Positions 33,275-43,308 of a stretch of DNA of 64,000 bases are shown piece by piece (position 1 is the stretch's first letter; every line of letters starts with the position of its first letter). The translations under genes and the position numbers were made by a program. This stretch comes from Kitasatospora sp. MMS16-BH015 (GTDB lineage Bacteria; Actinomycetota; Actinomycetes; Streptomycetales; Streptomycetaceae). The stretch spans positions 1,922,001 through 1,986,000 of the forward strand of contig NZ_CP025394.1 of the NCBI RefSeq assembly GCF_002943525.1, given 5' to 3'. Under the pieces are notes generated by a model. That model did not search any database. It was not told the DNA's origin and saw nothing but the letters and a program-made list of their open reading frames with translations.

Positions 33275-33409
33275 GCCCCCGCCACCGGAGCGTCCCCCCA
33301 CAGCGGACGCCCCGGCCCGACCGGCACGCCATGTGTCACCGCACCACACCTGAACTTCCCTGACCGGCCCACGCGTTGTGGGCCCCACCATGATTGAGGA
33401 CTCCTCACA

Positions 33410-34558
33410 ATGGCCCCGAAGCCTGCCCAGCACAGCACCACCCGCCTCCGCGCGGCCCGGTTCAGACGCTCCGCCGCCACGCTGGTCGCGGGCCTGACCG
33501 CCGTCAGCCTGCTGAGCGCCTGCGGCTACGGCTCCAAGTCCACCGACAACGCGGCGGCCGCCGCCCCGGCGGCGAGCAGCGGCGCGGCCAAGCTCTCGGC
33601 CGACTCCGTGAAGATCGGCTACTTCGCGAACCTGACCCACGGCACCGCCCTGGTCGGCCTGAAGGAGGGCCTGCTCCAGAAGGAGCTGGGCGCCACCCAG
33701 ATCAAGCCGCAGGTCTTCAACGCCGGCCCGTCCGAGATCGAGGCGCTCAACTCGGGCTCCATCGACATCGGTTGGATCGGCCCCTCGCCGGCCATCAACG
33801 GCTACGTGAAGTCCGAGGGCAAGGACCTGCGGATCATCGCGGGCTCCGCCTCCGGCGGCGTCAAGCTGGTGGTCAACCCGGCGAAGATCACCAGCGTGGA
33901 CGACCTCAAGGGCAAGAAGATCGCCACCCCGCAGCTGGGCAACACCCAGGACGTGGCGCTGCTCAACTACCTGGCGGGCAAGGGCCTCAAGGTCGACCCG
34001 CAGTCCGGCAAGGGCGACGTCTCGGTGCTGCGCACCGACAACAAGGTCACCCCGGACGCGTTCAAGTCCGGCTCCATCGACGGCGCCTGGGTGCCCGAGC
34101 CGACCGCCTCCAAGCTCGTCTCGCTCGGCGCCAAGGTGCTGCTGAACGAGAAGGACATCTGGCCGGACAAGAAGTTCGTGATCACCAACCTGATCGTCTC
34201 GCAGAAGTTCCTCAAGGAGCACCCGGACGTGGTCGAGGCCGTGCTGCGCGGCTCGGTCAAGACCAACGCCTTCATCAAGGCCAACCCGGACAAGGCCAAG
34301 GCCGACGCCAACGCCGCCCTCAAGGACGCCGGGACGAGCTCGCTGGACGCCTCGATCCTGGACCCGGCCTGGCAGGACATCGACTTCATCGACGACCCGC
34401 TGGCCGGCACCCTCCAGGCCGAGGCCGACCACGCCGTGACCGCCGGTCTGCTCAAGAAGCCCGACCTGACTGGGATCTACGACCTGAGCCTGCTCAACAA
34501 GGTGCTGACGGCGGCCGGACAGCCGACCGTGGCCGACGCCGGCCTCGGCACCAAGTAA
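33410..34558 (+). CDS. ssuA: Sulfonate-type ABC transporter substrate-binding lipoprotein
   Basis: 382 residues. A signal peptide with lipobox LLSAC is followed by a Ser/Ala linker and a binding domain: VKIGYFANLTHGTALVG, GSIDIGWIGPSPAINGY, LKGKKIATPQLGNTQDVAL. These match aliphatic sulfonate/nitrate/taurine binding proteins. Placement inside the sulfur operon points to sulfonate or sulfate ester uptake. GAGGA precedes the ATG. Confidence 0.88.
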   Translation: MAPKPAQHSTTRLRAARFRRSAATLVAGLTAVSLLSACGYGSKSTDNAAAAAPAASSGAAKLSADSVKIGYFANLTHGTALVGLKEGLLQKELGATQIKPQVFNAGPSEIEALNSGSIDIGWIGPSPAINGYVKSEGKDLRIIAGSASGGVKLVVNPAKITSVDDLKGKKIATPQLGNTQDVALLNYLAGKGLKVDPQSGKGDVSVLRTDNKVTPDAFKSGSIDGAWVPEPTASKLVSLGAKVLLNEKDIWPDKKFVITNLIVSQKFLKEHPDVVEAVLRGSVKTNAFIKANPDKAKADANAALKDAGTSSLDASILDPAWQDIDFIDDPLAGTLQAEADHAVTAGLLKKPDLTGIYDLSLLNKVLTAAGQPTVADAGLGTK

Positions 34559-34606
34559 CCGTCGCACCACCGCAGTACCGCACAGGTCGTACCGCCGAAA
34601 CTCCGC

Positions 34607-34665
34607 GGTCCGGGCCCCCGCCCACCCCGTCGATGCCCAGTCACCGGGTGCGCGGGGGCCGGACC
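34607..34665 (+). promoter_or_regulatory. Intra-operon hairpin between ssuA and ssuB
   Basis: GGTCCGGGCCCCCGC (34607-34621) pairs with GCGGGGGCCGGACC (34652-34665) with one bulged base and a 30-base loop. It could protect the ssuA transcript 3' end or reduce read-through, so that the binding protein is made in excess over the membrane parts. Confidence 0.6.
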
Positions 34666-34705
34666 CCGGCTCCCAGCCGACCCCCTCACGCAGGAGGTGC
34701 CCCAG

Positions 34706-35489
<784 letters not shown>

Positions 35490-35503
<14 letters not shown>

Positions 35504-36386
35504 CACCGCTCCCCGGCTCACCAAGAACCGGGCCGCCGCCGATCTGGAGGCTGGGCTCGACGCGCTGGACTCCGTGGTCGTCCAGCGCGTCCCGATCGCC
35601 GAGACGCTGCGCAAGAAGGTGCTGCCGCCCACCCTCGCCGTGATCCTGGTACTGGTGGTCTGGCAGATCGCCTTCTCGCTCAGGGTGACCGACAGCTACA
35701 AGCTGCCGAGCCCCGCCATGGTCTGGTCCTCGCTGGCCGATCTCTGGCAGCAGGGCATGCTCTTCTCGATCATCTGGACCAGCCTCTGGCGCGGTGGCTC
35801 CGGCTTCGTCGCCGCAGTGATCATCGGCACCCCGATCGGCCTGCTGGTGGCCCAGGTCAAGCCGGTCCGCGCGGCCGTCGGCCCGATCCTCTCCGGTCTG
35901 CAGTCGCTGCCCTCGGTGGCCTGGGTGCCCGCCGCCGTCATCTGGCTGGGCGTCAACGACCAGGCGATGTACGCGGTGATCCTGCTCGGCGCCGTCCCCT
36001 CGATCGCCAACGGCCTGATCTCCGGCATCGACCAGGTGCCGCCGATCTTCCTCCGGGCCGGCCGCACCATGGGCGCCACCGGCCTGACCGGCGCCCGCCA
36101 CGTGCTGCTGCCCGCCGCCCTCCCCGGCTACCTGGCCGGCCTCAAGCAGGGCTGGGCCTTCTCCTGGCGCTCGCTGATGGCCGCCGAGCTCATCGCCGCC
36201 TCCCCCGATTTGGGCGTGGGCCTCGGCCGGTACCTGGAGAACCAGCGCGAGTCGATCGACATGCCCGGCGTGATGCTCGGCATCATCCTGATCCTCTTCG
36301 TCGGCATCGCCATCGACCTGCTGGTCTTCTCCCCCCTGGAGCGCCGCGTGCTCCGCAACCGCGGCCTGCTGGCCAACAACCGCTGA
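35490..36386 (+). CDS. ssuC: Sulfonate-type ABC transporter permease
   Basis: 298 residues, about six helices, with the coupling loop at FLRAGRTMGATGLTGARHVLLPAALPG, typical of SsuC/TauC. GGGGAG lies upstream of the ATG at 35490, inside the ATPase gene. The next gene starts nine bases after the stop. Confidence 0.92.
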
Positions 36387-36394
36387 GGCCCGCC

Positions 36395-37240
36395 ATGAAC
36401 GCCACTCCCGCCCCCGCCCCCCGCCCCGTCCGCGGGGGCGGCGTGGCCTCCGGCCCGGCCCTCGTCCCCGTCGGCCCCCCGCGCGGCACCGCCCCGGCCC
36501 CGGCTGCGCCCGCCCTGGTGCTGATCGCGCACGGCAGCCGGGACCCGCGGCATGCCGCCACGGTCGAGGCCCTCGCCGAGCTGGTACGGGCCGAGCGGCC
36601 CAGGCTGGAGACCGTCACGGCCTACCTGGACCACTGCGCGCCCCGGATCCCCCAGGTGGTCGGCCGGCTGGACGGGGCGCCGGCCGTGGCCGTCCCGCTG
36701 CTGCTCGGCCGGGCCTTCCACGCCCGCAGCGACATCCCGGCCGCCCTGCGCGAGGCCCGGGCCGACCTCCCGCTCGCGGACGTGCTCGGCCCCTCCCCGC
36801 TGCTGCTCGACGCCCTGGACCGCCGCCTGGCCGAGGCCGGTCTCGACCTCACCGACCCGGCGGCCCGGGCCCGCACCGGCGTGGTCCTCGCCGCCGCCGG
36901 CTCCTCCGACCGCGCGGCCAACGCCGCCACCCGCGCCGTGGCCGCCGAGTGGCGCCGCACCCGCGGCTGGGCCGCCGTCGAGGTGGCCCACGCCTCCAGC
37001 ACCGGCCCCCAGCTGCCCGAGGCCGTCGCCGCCCTCCGCCGCTCCGGCGCCACCCGGGTCGCCGTCGCCCCCTACCTCCTCGCCCCGGGCCTGCTCCCCG
37101 ACCGGATCGCCACCGCCGCCGCCACCGCCGGCGCCGACCTGACCGCGGCCGTCCTCGGCCCGGCCCCGGAATTGGCCACCCTCCTCCTCCACCGCTACGA
37201 CGCCGCCCGCACCACGGCTCGCTTGCGTCACGCGGCCTGA
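36395..37240 (+). CDS. Sirohydrochlorin chelatase-like (CbiX/SirB) protein
   Basis: 281 residues. Two half-domains each carry a chelatase motif region; the metal histidines are probably in LIAHGSRDPRH and GRAFHARSDIP. The Pro/Ala-rich first 35 residues are a tail. As the last gene of the sulfur operon it most likely inserts iron into sirohydrochlorin to make siroheme for the sulfite reductase. A cobalt chelatase role in B12 synthesis is the alternative, but no B12 gene is nearby. Confidence 0.85.
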   Translation: MNATPAPAPRPVRGGGVASGPALVPVGPPRGTAPAPAAPALVLIAHGSRDPRHAATVEALAELVRAERPRLETVTAYLDHCAPRIPQVVGRLDGAPAVAVPLLLGRAFHARSDIPAALREARADLPLADVLGPSPLLLDALDRRLAEAGLDLTDPAARARTGVVLAAAGSSDRAANAATRAVAAEWRRTRGWAAVEVAHASSTGPQLPEAVAALRRSGATRVAVAPYLLAPGLLPDRIATAAATAGADLTAAVLGPAPELATLLLHRYDAARTTARLRHAA

Positions 37241-37549
37241 CCAGCGCGTTTCGTCCCCGCGCGGCGCCTCGGATAGCACCGGGATCATGCTCCGCCAAGG
37301 CAGGGATCCGGCCACCCGCCCCGCCGGGAGCCGATCAGCCCACCGACCTGAGCCGCTGACCCGCCGGCCCCGGCGAACCCGCCGTTCCACTTCCGCCCAC
37401 CTGCGCGAACACCCCCGCCGCGCCGCCCGGGCTTCGGCCGGTTGCCCCGTCCCGCCACCCGCTCCCGAGCGACTAGCTTCGTGGCCAGCGGAAACGGCCG
37501 CCCCAGCCAGGGGCGACCGCAAGCGAAACGGGGAAACGGGGGCACCACC
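37241..37549. other. Intergenic region, no gene seen
   Basis: 309 bases. Short open frames (for example from 37287) have no ribosome binding site. The right part is G-rich (GGGGAAACGGGGGCACC) just before the secreted-protein gene and contains its probable Shine-Dalgarno. I saw no strong promoter or terminator. Confidence 0.5.
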
Positions 37550-37942
37550 ATGAACAAGATCCGCAAGCGCCTGGCCGGGCTGGGAGCCGCGGCGATGGTC
37601 ACCGGCGCGCTCACCTTCGCGCTGCCCACCGCCGCCCACGCGGCGGCCTACTGCTCCGGCAACGTGGTCGAGCAGCACGACGGGAACGGCTTCAGCTCGC
37701 GCCTGATCCGCTCGTACGACGGCGGGAGCATCTGCGTCAACACCTGGAACCAGACCGGCCACCAGGCCTGGACCTGGGCCGTCATCAAGCACCCGAACGG
37801 CGCGGACGTGGCCAACGACTGGGGCTACTACACCCAGTACGCGTCCACCGGCTGGGTGCCGGCCGCCGGCTGCTGGCAGTGGATCGGCATCCCGGTCAGC
37901 CCCGGCTCCGGCAGCTGGAACGTGTACTACCACTGCTTCTAG
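37550..37942 (+). CDS. Small secreted hypothetical protein
   Basis: 130 residues. A clear Sec signal (KIRKRLAGLGAAAMVTGAL, then PTAAHAAAY, cleaved near AHA-A) leads a mature chain of about 98 residues. That chain has four cysteines (AYCSGN, SICVN, AGCWQW, YHCF), enough for two disulfides. It is rich in Trp, Tyr, Asn and Gly and low in charge, typical of compact secreted streptomycete proteins. No family recognised. GGGG-type site upstream. Confidence 0.75.
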   Translation: MNKIRKRLAGLGAAAMVTGALTFALPTAAHAAAYCSGNVVEQHDGNGFSSRLIRSYDGGSICVNTWNQTGHQAWTWAVIKHPNGADVANDWGYYTQYASTGWVPAAGCWQWIGIPVSPGSGSWNVYYHCF

Positions 37943-37952
37943 GCCGGACGCC

Positions 37953-38330
37953 TCACAACCAGTGCAACGCCCTGGCCGCCGCCTCCCGTTCGGCCTCGCT
38001 GCCGCCCTCCCGCAGGGCGCCGAGGTCGACGGCGAGGCGGCGGCCGCCGACCGTCCGGGCCAGCGCCTCCACCAGGTGCCGCGGCGAATTCGGGTCCTCG
38101 TCCGCGAGCAGCGCCCGCAGCGCGGCTGCGTAGCACCGCTCCGCGAGCGCCCGGTCCGCCGTCAGCGCCCGGACGGCCGCCTGCCGCTTGTGCCCGATCC
38201 GGTGGTACTGCGGGAAGAGCGGCTGCACCTCGGCCAGCCTGGCCACCCGGGGGTCGGCCTCCTCGGTGTACACCACCCCGGCCACCCGCAACAGCTCGTC
38301 GAGGGCGGCCTCCTGCCGGTCGAGATCCAT
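37953..38330 (-). CDS. Hypothetical helical protein
   Basis: 125 residues, almost wholly alpha-helical by composition, cytoplasmic, with no cysteine cluster. It contains QPLFPQYHRIGHKRQAAVRALTADRALAERCYAAALRALL. I do not recognise the family. It is convergent with the secreted-protein gene (11-base gap) and lies upstream of the response regulator gene with a gap of about 120 bases. Confidence 0.65.
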   Translation of the reverse strand: MDLDRQEAALDELLRVAGVVYTEEADPRVARLAEVQPLFPQYHRIGHKRQAAVRALTADRALAERCYAAALRALLADEDPNSPRHLVEALARTVGGRRLAVDLGALREGGSEAEREAAARALHWL

Positions 38331-38453
38331 GCCGACACCCTATTCCAGGGCCGGACCAGCCCGTTCCCGGTCCAGCCCCGTCGGGATGCCGGCCCGGCAC
38401 CCGCACGCGGCGGCCCCTGAAGGCCCGGGCGCCGACATCGGATGCCGGGCCAC

Positions 38454-39137
38454 TCAGCCGCCGGGCGCGACCAATCCCGTCTCGTAGGCGAGCACCACCG
38501 CCTGGGCCCGGTCGCGGAGGTCCAACTTGGCGAAGATCCGGGCCACATGGGTCTTCACCGTCGCCTCGCTCAGGCTCAGCCGGCCGGCGAGCTCGGCGTT
38601 GGACAGACCCCGGGCCATCAGGCCCAGCACCTCCAACTCCCTCGGGGTGAGCGCCGCCAGATCACGGTGCAGCGGAGCGGCGGCGACGCCGTCCTCGGCC
38701 GGATCGGCGGCGTACTTCTCGACCAGCCGGCGGGTGATCGAGGGGGCGAGCAGGGCGTCCCCGGTGTTGACCAACCGGACGGCGGCCACCAGGTGTTCGG
38801 GGGTGACGTCCTTGAGCAGGAAGCCGCTCGCCCCGGCGCCGAGCGCCGCGTACACGTACTTGTCCAGGTCGAAGGTGGTCAGCATCAGCACCCGGCAGGA
38901 GGGGTCGGCGGCCAGGATCCGGCGGGCCGCGTCCAGGCCGTCGAGGTTGGGCATCCTGATGTCCAACAGGACGACCTCCGGCCGGAGTTCGCGGGCCAAC
39001 ATGATCGCCTCGACCCCGTCGGCGGCCTCGCCGACCACCTCGATGCCGGCGGCGGTCAGGATCAGCCGGAAGCCCATCCGCACCAGCGCCTGGTCGTCCG
39101 CGATCAGCACCCGGGGGCTCCCGGCGCCCCCGCTCAC
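38454..39137 (-). CDS. NarL/LuxR-type response regulator
   Basis: 227 residues. The receiver has the acidic pair in VLIADDQALVR, the phosphorylated Asp in VVLLDIRMPNLDG and the late Lys in GFLLKDVTPEHL. The LuxR helix-turn-helix is LTPRELEVLGLMARGLSNAELAGRLSLSEATVKTHV. The GTG start overlaps the kinase stop (GTGA). It probably controls the divergent ABC transporter. Confidence 0.93.
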   Translation of the reverse strand: MSGGAGSPRVLIADDQALVRMGFRLILTAAGIEVVGEAADGVEAIMLARELRPEVVLLDIRMPNLDGLDAARRILAADPSCRVLMLTTFDLDKYVYAALGAGASGFLLKDVTPEHLVAAVRLVNTGDALLAPSITRRLVEKYAADPAEDGVAAAPLHRDLAALTPRELEVLGLMARGLSNAELAGRLSLSEATVKTHVARIFAKLDLRDRAQAVVLAYETGLVAPGG

Positions 39138-40021
39138 AGCGAGGCCGCCGGACGGTCCAGCGGGATCCGGGCCCGCACGCGGTACCCGCCGCCCAGGCGC
39201 CGCCGCGCGTCCAACTCGCCGCCGTAGACGCCGACCCGCTCGCGCAGCCCGAGCAGCCCGCGCCCGGCCCCCTCGGCCGGGGACCGCTCGGGGGCGGCGT
39301 CCCCGGCCAGCACGCTCGGGCCGCTGTTGAGCACCTCCACCCGCAGGTACCGCTCCGCGTACCGCACCGTCACCTCGGCCTTCACCCCGTCCTTGCCGTG
39401 CTTGAGCGCATTGGTCAGCGCCTCCTGGATGATCCGGTACGCCGTCAGGTCCACGCCGGCCGGCAGCCGCCGGGGCTCGCCGGAGATCCGCACCTCCACC
39501 GGCAGGCCGGCGAAGGCCACCCGGTCGATCAGCGGGCTCAGCCGGTCGAGCCCGGGCTGCGGGCCGAGCGCCTCCTCCGCCGCCGCGCGCTCGTACGCGC
39601 CGGCCTCGACGGTCTCGTCCTCGTAGGGCCCGTCCCGGCCGTCCGCCGAGGGGGCGAGCACCCCCAGCAGGGTGCGCAGCTCCGTCATGGCGTCCCGCCC
39701 GGCGCCCTCGACGGCCAGCAGGGCGGCCACGGCGGCCTCGGGCTGCCGGGCCAGCACCTGCCGGGCCGCCCCGGCCTGGATCACCATGACGCTCACGTTG
39801 TGGCTCACGATGTCGTGCAACTCCCGGGCGATCCGGGCCTGTTCGGCCGCCACCGCGGCCCGCGCGGCCCGGGCCCGCTCGCGCTCGAGCAGCCAGCCCC
39901 GCTCCTCCAGCGCCGCCCGGTGCCGCCGCTCGGCCCGGGCCAACGCGACGGCCAGCCCGCCCGCGGCGAGGCCGGTGGCCAGCAGTGCGGCGAGCAGCCA
40001 GCCCGCCTCGGTTCCCCCCAT
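39134..40021 (-). CDS. Sensor histidine kinase (NarL/DesK type)
   Basis: 295 residues. One N-terminal membrane helix (LLAALLATGLAAGGLAVAL), a coiled coil, the dimerisation block with the phospho-accepting His in IARELHDIVSHNVSVM, and the ATPase region (IIQEALTNALKHG, GRGLLGLRERV). GGGAGGG precedes the ATG at 40021. With one helix and almost no outside domain it may sense the membrane or the partner ABC transporter rather than a soluble ligand. Confidence 0.9.
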   Translation of the reverse strand: MGGTEAGWLLAALLATGLAAGGLAVALARAERRHRAALEERGWLLERERARAARAAVAAEQARIARELHDIVSHNVSVMVIQAGAARQVLARQPEAAVAALLAVEGAGRDAMTELRTLLGVLAPSADGRDGPYEDETVEAGAYERAAAEEALGPQPGLDRLSPLIDRVAFAGLPVEVRISGEPRRLPAGVDLTAYRIIQEALTNALKHGKDGVKAEVTVRYAERYLRVEVLNSGPSVLAGDAAPERSPAEGAGRGLLGLRERVGVYGGELDARRRLGGGYRVRARIPLDRPAASL

Positions 40022-40161
40022 GGATCCACACCCTCCCAGGCCCCCGCCCCTCCCGGCGTCCGCCTGGCGGACCACCCGGTACATCCCCAGGATGACCTGC
40101 GCGCAAGGGTAGCCCCCGGGGCCGATGCCGCGCTGCCCAGGCCACCCCTACCGTCTCTCCC

Positions 40162-40896
40162 ATGACGAGTACGACGGCGGGTGCCGGATCGGGCGGGGCG
40201 GAAGCGGAAGGGGCGGCGGTCGTGGAGCTGACGGACGTCCGGCGGGAGTACGGGGACACCACGGCCCTTGACGGGGTGTCACTGGAGATCAGGGCCGGTG
40301 AGGCCGTGGCGGTGATGGGGCCCTCGGGCAGCGGGAAGTCCACGCTGCTCAACATGGTCGCCGGGCTCGACCGGCCGAGCTCGGGGTCGGTGCGGGTGCA
40401 GGGCGAGGAGTTGGGGCGGCTCAAGGAGAAGGAGCTGGCGCTCTTCCGGCGGCGCCGGATCGGGATGATCTTCCAGTTCTTCAACCTGATCGACGACCTG
40501 CCGGCCCTGGACAACGTGGCGCTGGCCGCCCAGCTGACCGGCACCCCGGCCGCCCAGGCCCGCCGCCGGGCGCTGGAGCTGCTGGACGAGCTCGGCATCG
40601 CCGACCGCCGGGACGGCTACCCGGCCACCCTCTCCGGCGGCGAGCGCCAGCGGGTGGCGGTGGCCCGGGCCCTGATGAACCGTCCGGCCCTGCTGCTGGC
40701 GGACGAGCCCACCGGCGCGCTGGACAGCCGGGCGGGCGAGCAGGTGATGGACCTGCTGATCGACCTCAACCAGATCGGCCAGACCCTGCTGATCGTCACC
40801 CACGACGAGCGGCTGGCCCAGCGCTGCGCCAGCCGGGTGCTGGACTTCGCCGACGGCCGGATCGCCCGCGAACGCACCCTGGAGCGCCAGGCATGA
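40162..40896 (+). CDS. ABC transporter ATPase, MacB/LolD type
   Basis: 244 residues. Walker A GPSGSGKSTLLNMVAGL, the family-specific EKELALFRRRRIGMIFQFFNLIDDL, signature TLSGGERQRVAVARALMN and Walker B LLLADEPTGALDS. It works with the FtsX-type permease encoded just downstream. Divergent from the two-component system. Confidence 0.94.
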   Translation: MTSTTAGAGSGGAEAEGAAVVELTDVRREYGDTTALDGVSLEIRAGEAVAVMGPSGSGKSTLLNMVAGLDRPSSGSVRVQGEELGRLKEKELALFRRRRIGMIFQFFNLIDDLPALDNVALAAQLTGTPAAQARRRALELLDELGIADRRDGYPATLSGGERQRVAVARALMNRPALLLADEPTGALDSRAGEQVMDLLIDLNQIGQTLLIVTHDERLAQRCASRVLDFADGRIARERTLERQA

Positions 40897-40934
40897 GCAC
40901 CCCGACCCTCCCCGCCACCGCAGGTGCGGCATGA
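40893..40934 (+). CDS. Putative 13-residue coupling peptide
   Basis: ATG at 40893 overlaps the ATPase stop (ATGA). The frame MSTPTLPATAGAA ends at a TGA that overlaps the permease ATG, again as ATGA. It thus fills the ATPase-permease gap exactly, as the MSTPT frame at 4332 does between the urease-like subunits. Expression not shown. Confidence 0.35.
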   Translation: MSTPTLPATAGAA

Positions 40935-43249
40935 GCGCCGTCTGGCGGGCGGCCCGGGCGGCCGTGCGCCGCCGCCGGCTGCAGACCGTGGTGATCGGCT
41001 TCGTGGTGCTGGTCTCCACCGCCACCCTGGTGGTGGCGCTGGGGCTGCTCAGCACCGCCGCCGGCCCGTTCGACCAGGCCTTCGCCCGGCAGGACGGCGC
41101 CCACCTGACCACCGCCTTCGACGCCGCGAAGGTCACCGACGAGCAGCTGGCCGCCACCGCGAAGCGGCCGGGCGTGACGGCCGCCGCCGGTCCGTACGGG
41201 CTGGCCATGCTGGAGATCCACCAGCCGGGGGACGACCAGGCCCCGCCGATCACCCTGGCCACCGTCGGCCGGGCCTCGGCGCAGGCCCCGGTGGACCGGA
41301 TCGAGGTCTGGTCCGGCCACTGGCCCACCGGCCCGGGCCAGATCCTGGTCCGCGCGCAGCCGGGGCAGACCCGCTACACCCTGGGCGGCACGGTCACCCC
41401 CACCGGTGGCGGCCCGGCGCTCACCGTGGTCGGGTTGGCCTCCTCGGTCGGGTGGTCGGCCGACGCCTGGGTCACCCCCGGCGAGCTGGCCGCGCTGCAC
41501 CCGACCGACCGGCAGATGCTCTACCGCCTCGCGGCGCACGACACCGACGCACAGCTCCGGGCCGGCCTGGCGGACCTGACCGCCGCGCTGCCGGCCGAGG
41601 CGCTGACCGGCAGTCAGCAGTACCTGGCGGTGCGGAACACCGCCGAGGGCAGCTCGGGCACCTTCGTGCCGTTCCTGGTGCTGTTCGGGGTGCTCGGGCT
41701 GGTGGTGGCGGTGCTCATCGTGGGCAGCGTGGTGAGCGGCGCCGTGGTGGCCGGCTTCCGGCACATCGGGGTGCTCAAGGCGATCGGCTTCACCCCGGCG
41801 CAGGTGGTCGCGGTCTACCTGGTGATGGTCTCCGTCCCGGCCGCCGCCGGCGCCGTGCTCGGCACCGGGCTGGGCGATCTGCTCGCCCAGCCGATCCTCT
41901 CCGAGGCCTACGCCGGCTTCGGCTCCGCCACCACCTCGGTCAGCCCCTGGGTCGACCTCGCGGCCCTGCTCGGCATGCCCGCCCTCGCGGCGCTGGCCGC
42001 GCTGCTCCCGGCCCAGCGGGCCCGCACCCTCTCGGTGTCGCAGGCGATCAGCGCGGGCAGCGCCCCCCGGGCCGGCCGCGGCCTGCGGGCCCAGCGGCTG
42101 CTGGCCGGCACCCGGCTGCCCCGCCCGCTCAGCCTCGGCATGGGGCTGGTCTTCGCCCGGCCCGGCCGCAGCGCGATGACGCTCGGCGCGGTGGCCCTGG
42201 GCGTGCTGAGCGTGACCGTCTCCACCGGCTTCACCCTGACCCTCCAGGACTACTCGCACGCCGCCACCCGCCGGGGCTCCTACCAGCTCGGCGTGATCGC
42301 CCAGCGCGGCTACGGCCCGCCCGGCTCGGTGGCCGCCACCCTCTCCGACTCGGCCGTGGAGCAGCTGATCCGGGGCCTGCCGGGCGTCACCGGCCTGTCC
42401 GCCAAGGCGGTGGAGGAGGTCCGGATCACCGGCCAGGGCGCGAGCCTGATGGTCGACTTCGCCCGCGCCGACAGCCCCGCCTCCCCCTGGCCGGTGCTGG
42501 CCGGCAGGTGGCTGGACGGCCCGGGCCAGGTCGAGGTGAACGGCGACTTCCTCTACAAGCGCGGCCTGCGGGTGGGCGACTCCTTCACCATGGCGGTGGG
42601 CGACCGGCAGGTGCCGGTGGTGATCGCCGGCGAGGTGCTGGCCACCGGCATGGACCGGATCTACTCCAACTGGTCGACGCTCCAGCTGCTCGATCCGGCC
42701 AAGCGGGCCGACGCCTACGAGGTGAGCCTCGCCCCGGGCACCGACGCCGGGCCGCTCGCCACCCGGATCCGGGCCGCCGACCCGGGGCTGCTGGCCTTCA
42801 CCGACACCGCCGAGACGCAGTCCTCGGTGGTGGTGATGAGCGGGACGGCCGGGCTGCTCTCGCTGCTGCTGGGCCTGGTGGCGGCGATGGGCATCTTCAA
42901 CACCGTGGTGCTCAACACCCGGGAGCGGCGCCGGGATCTGGGCGTGCTGAAGTCGATCGGGATGACGCCCCGCCAGGTGGTGGGCATGACGGTCGCCTCG
43001 ATGGCCACCCTCGGCCTGCTCGGCGGCCTGCTGGGGGTGCCGCTGGGCGTGCTCTGCCACCGCCTGCTCGCCGGGCTGACCTCCCGGGCCGCCCACGTGA
43101 CCATCCCGGCCCCGATGCTCCGGGTCTACTCCGCCCCGCTGCTGCTGGGCCTCGGCCTGGCGGGCGTGCTGATCGCGGTGCTCGGCGCGCTACTCCCGGC
43201 CCGCCGGGCGGCCCGGCTGACCATCGCCCAGGTGCTGCACAACGAGTGA
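40931..43249 (+). CDS. FtsX-type ABC transporter permease, two-module
   Basis: 772 residues with two FtsX domains, each with its membrane helices, and large extracytoplasmic segments between them. FRHIGVLKAIGFTPAQVVAVYLV and RRRDLGVLKSIGMTPRQVVGM are the two repeated cytoplasmic motifs. Such exporters usually move peptides, lipoproteins or antibiotics, or sense antimicrobial peptides with a two-component partner. The substrate is unknown. Confidence 0.92.
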   Translation: MSAVWRAARAAVRRRRLQTVVIGFVVLVSTATLVVALGLLSTAAGPFDQAFARQDGAHLTTAFDAAKVTDEQLAATAKRPGVTAAAGPYGLAMLEIHQPGDDQAPPITLATVGRASAQAPVDRIEVWSGHWPTGPGQILVRAQPGQTRYTLGGTVTPTGGGPALTVVGLASSVGWSADAWVTPGELAALHPTDRQMLYRLAAHDTDAQLRAGLADLTAALPAEALTGSQQYLAVRNTAEGSSGTFVPFLVLFGVLGLVVAVLIVGSVVSGAVVAGFRHIGVLKAIGFTPAQVVAVYLVMVSVPAAAGAVLGTGLGDLLAQPILSEAYAGFGSATTSVSPWVDLAALLGMPALAALAALLPAQRARTLSVSQAISAGSAPRAGRGLRAQRLLAGTRLPRPLSLGMGLVFARPGRSAMTLGAVALGVLSVTVSTGFTLTLQDYSHAATRRGSYQLGVIAQRGYGPPGSVAATLSDSAVEQLIRGLPGVTGLSAKAVEEVRITGQGASLMVDFARADSPASPWPVLAGRWLDGPGQVEVNGDFLYKRGLRVGDSFTMAVGDRQVPVVIAGEVLATGMDRIYSNWSTLQLLDPAKRADAYEVSLAPGTDAGPLATRIRAADPGLLAFTDTAETQSSVVVMSGTAGLLSLLLGLVAAMGIFNTVVLNTRERRRDLGVLKSIGMTPRQVVGMTVASMATLGLLGGLLGVPLGVLCHRLLAGLTSRAAHVTIPAPMLRVYSAPLLLGLGLAGVLIAVLGALLPARRAARLTIAQVLHNE

Positions 43250-43261
43250 CCCGGTGGGTCG

Positions 43262-43295
43262 GGCTCCGCCCCGGTGCGCTCACCGGGGCGGAGCC
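43262..43295. terminator. Strong terminator hairpin
   Basis: GGCTCCGCCCCGGTG (43262-43276) and CACCGGGGCGGAGCC (43281-43295) make a perfect 15-bp stem with a four-base loop. It ends the permease transcript and can serve the convergent gene at 43309. Confidence 0.9.
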
Positions 43296-43308
43296 TGGTA
43301 CCGCCGCC

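Noticed and set aside
36395..37240. Cobalamin-related role or B12 riboswitch for the CbiX-like gene
   Set aside because: No B12-box-like sequence or B12 gene is seen; operon context supports siroheme synthesis.
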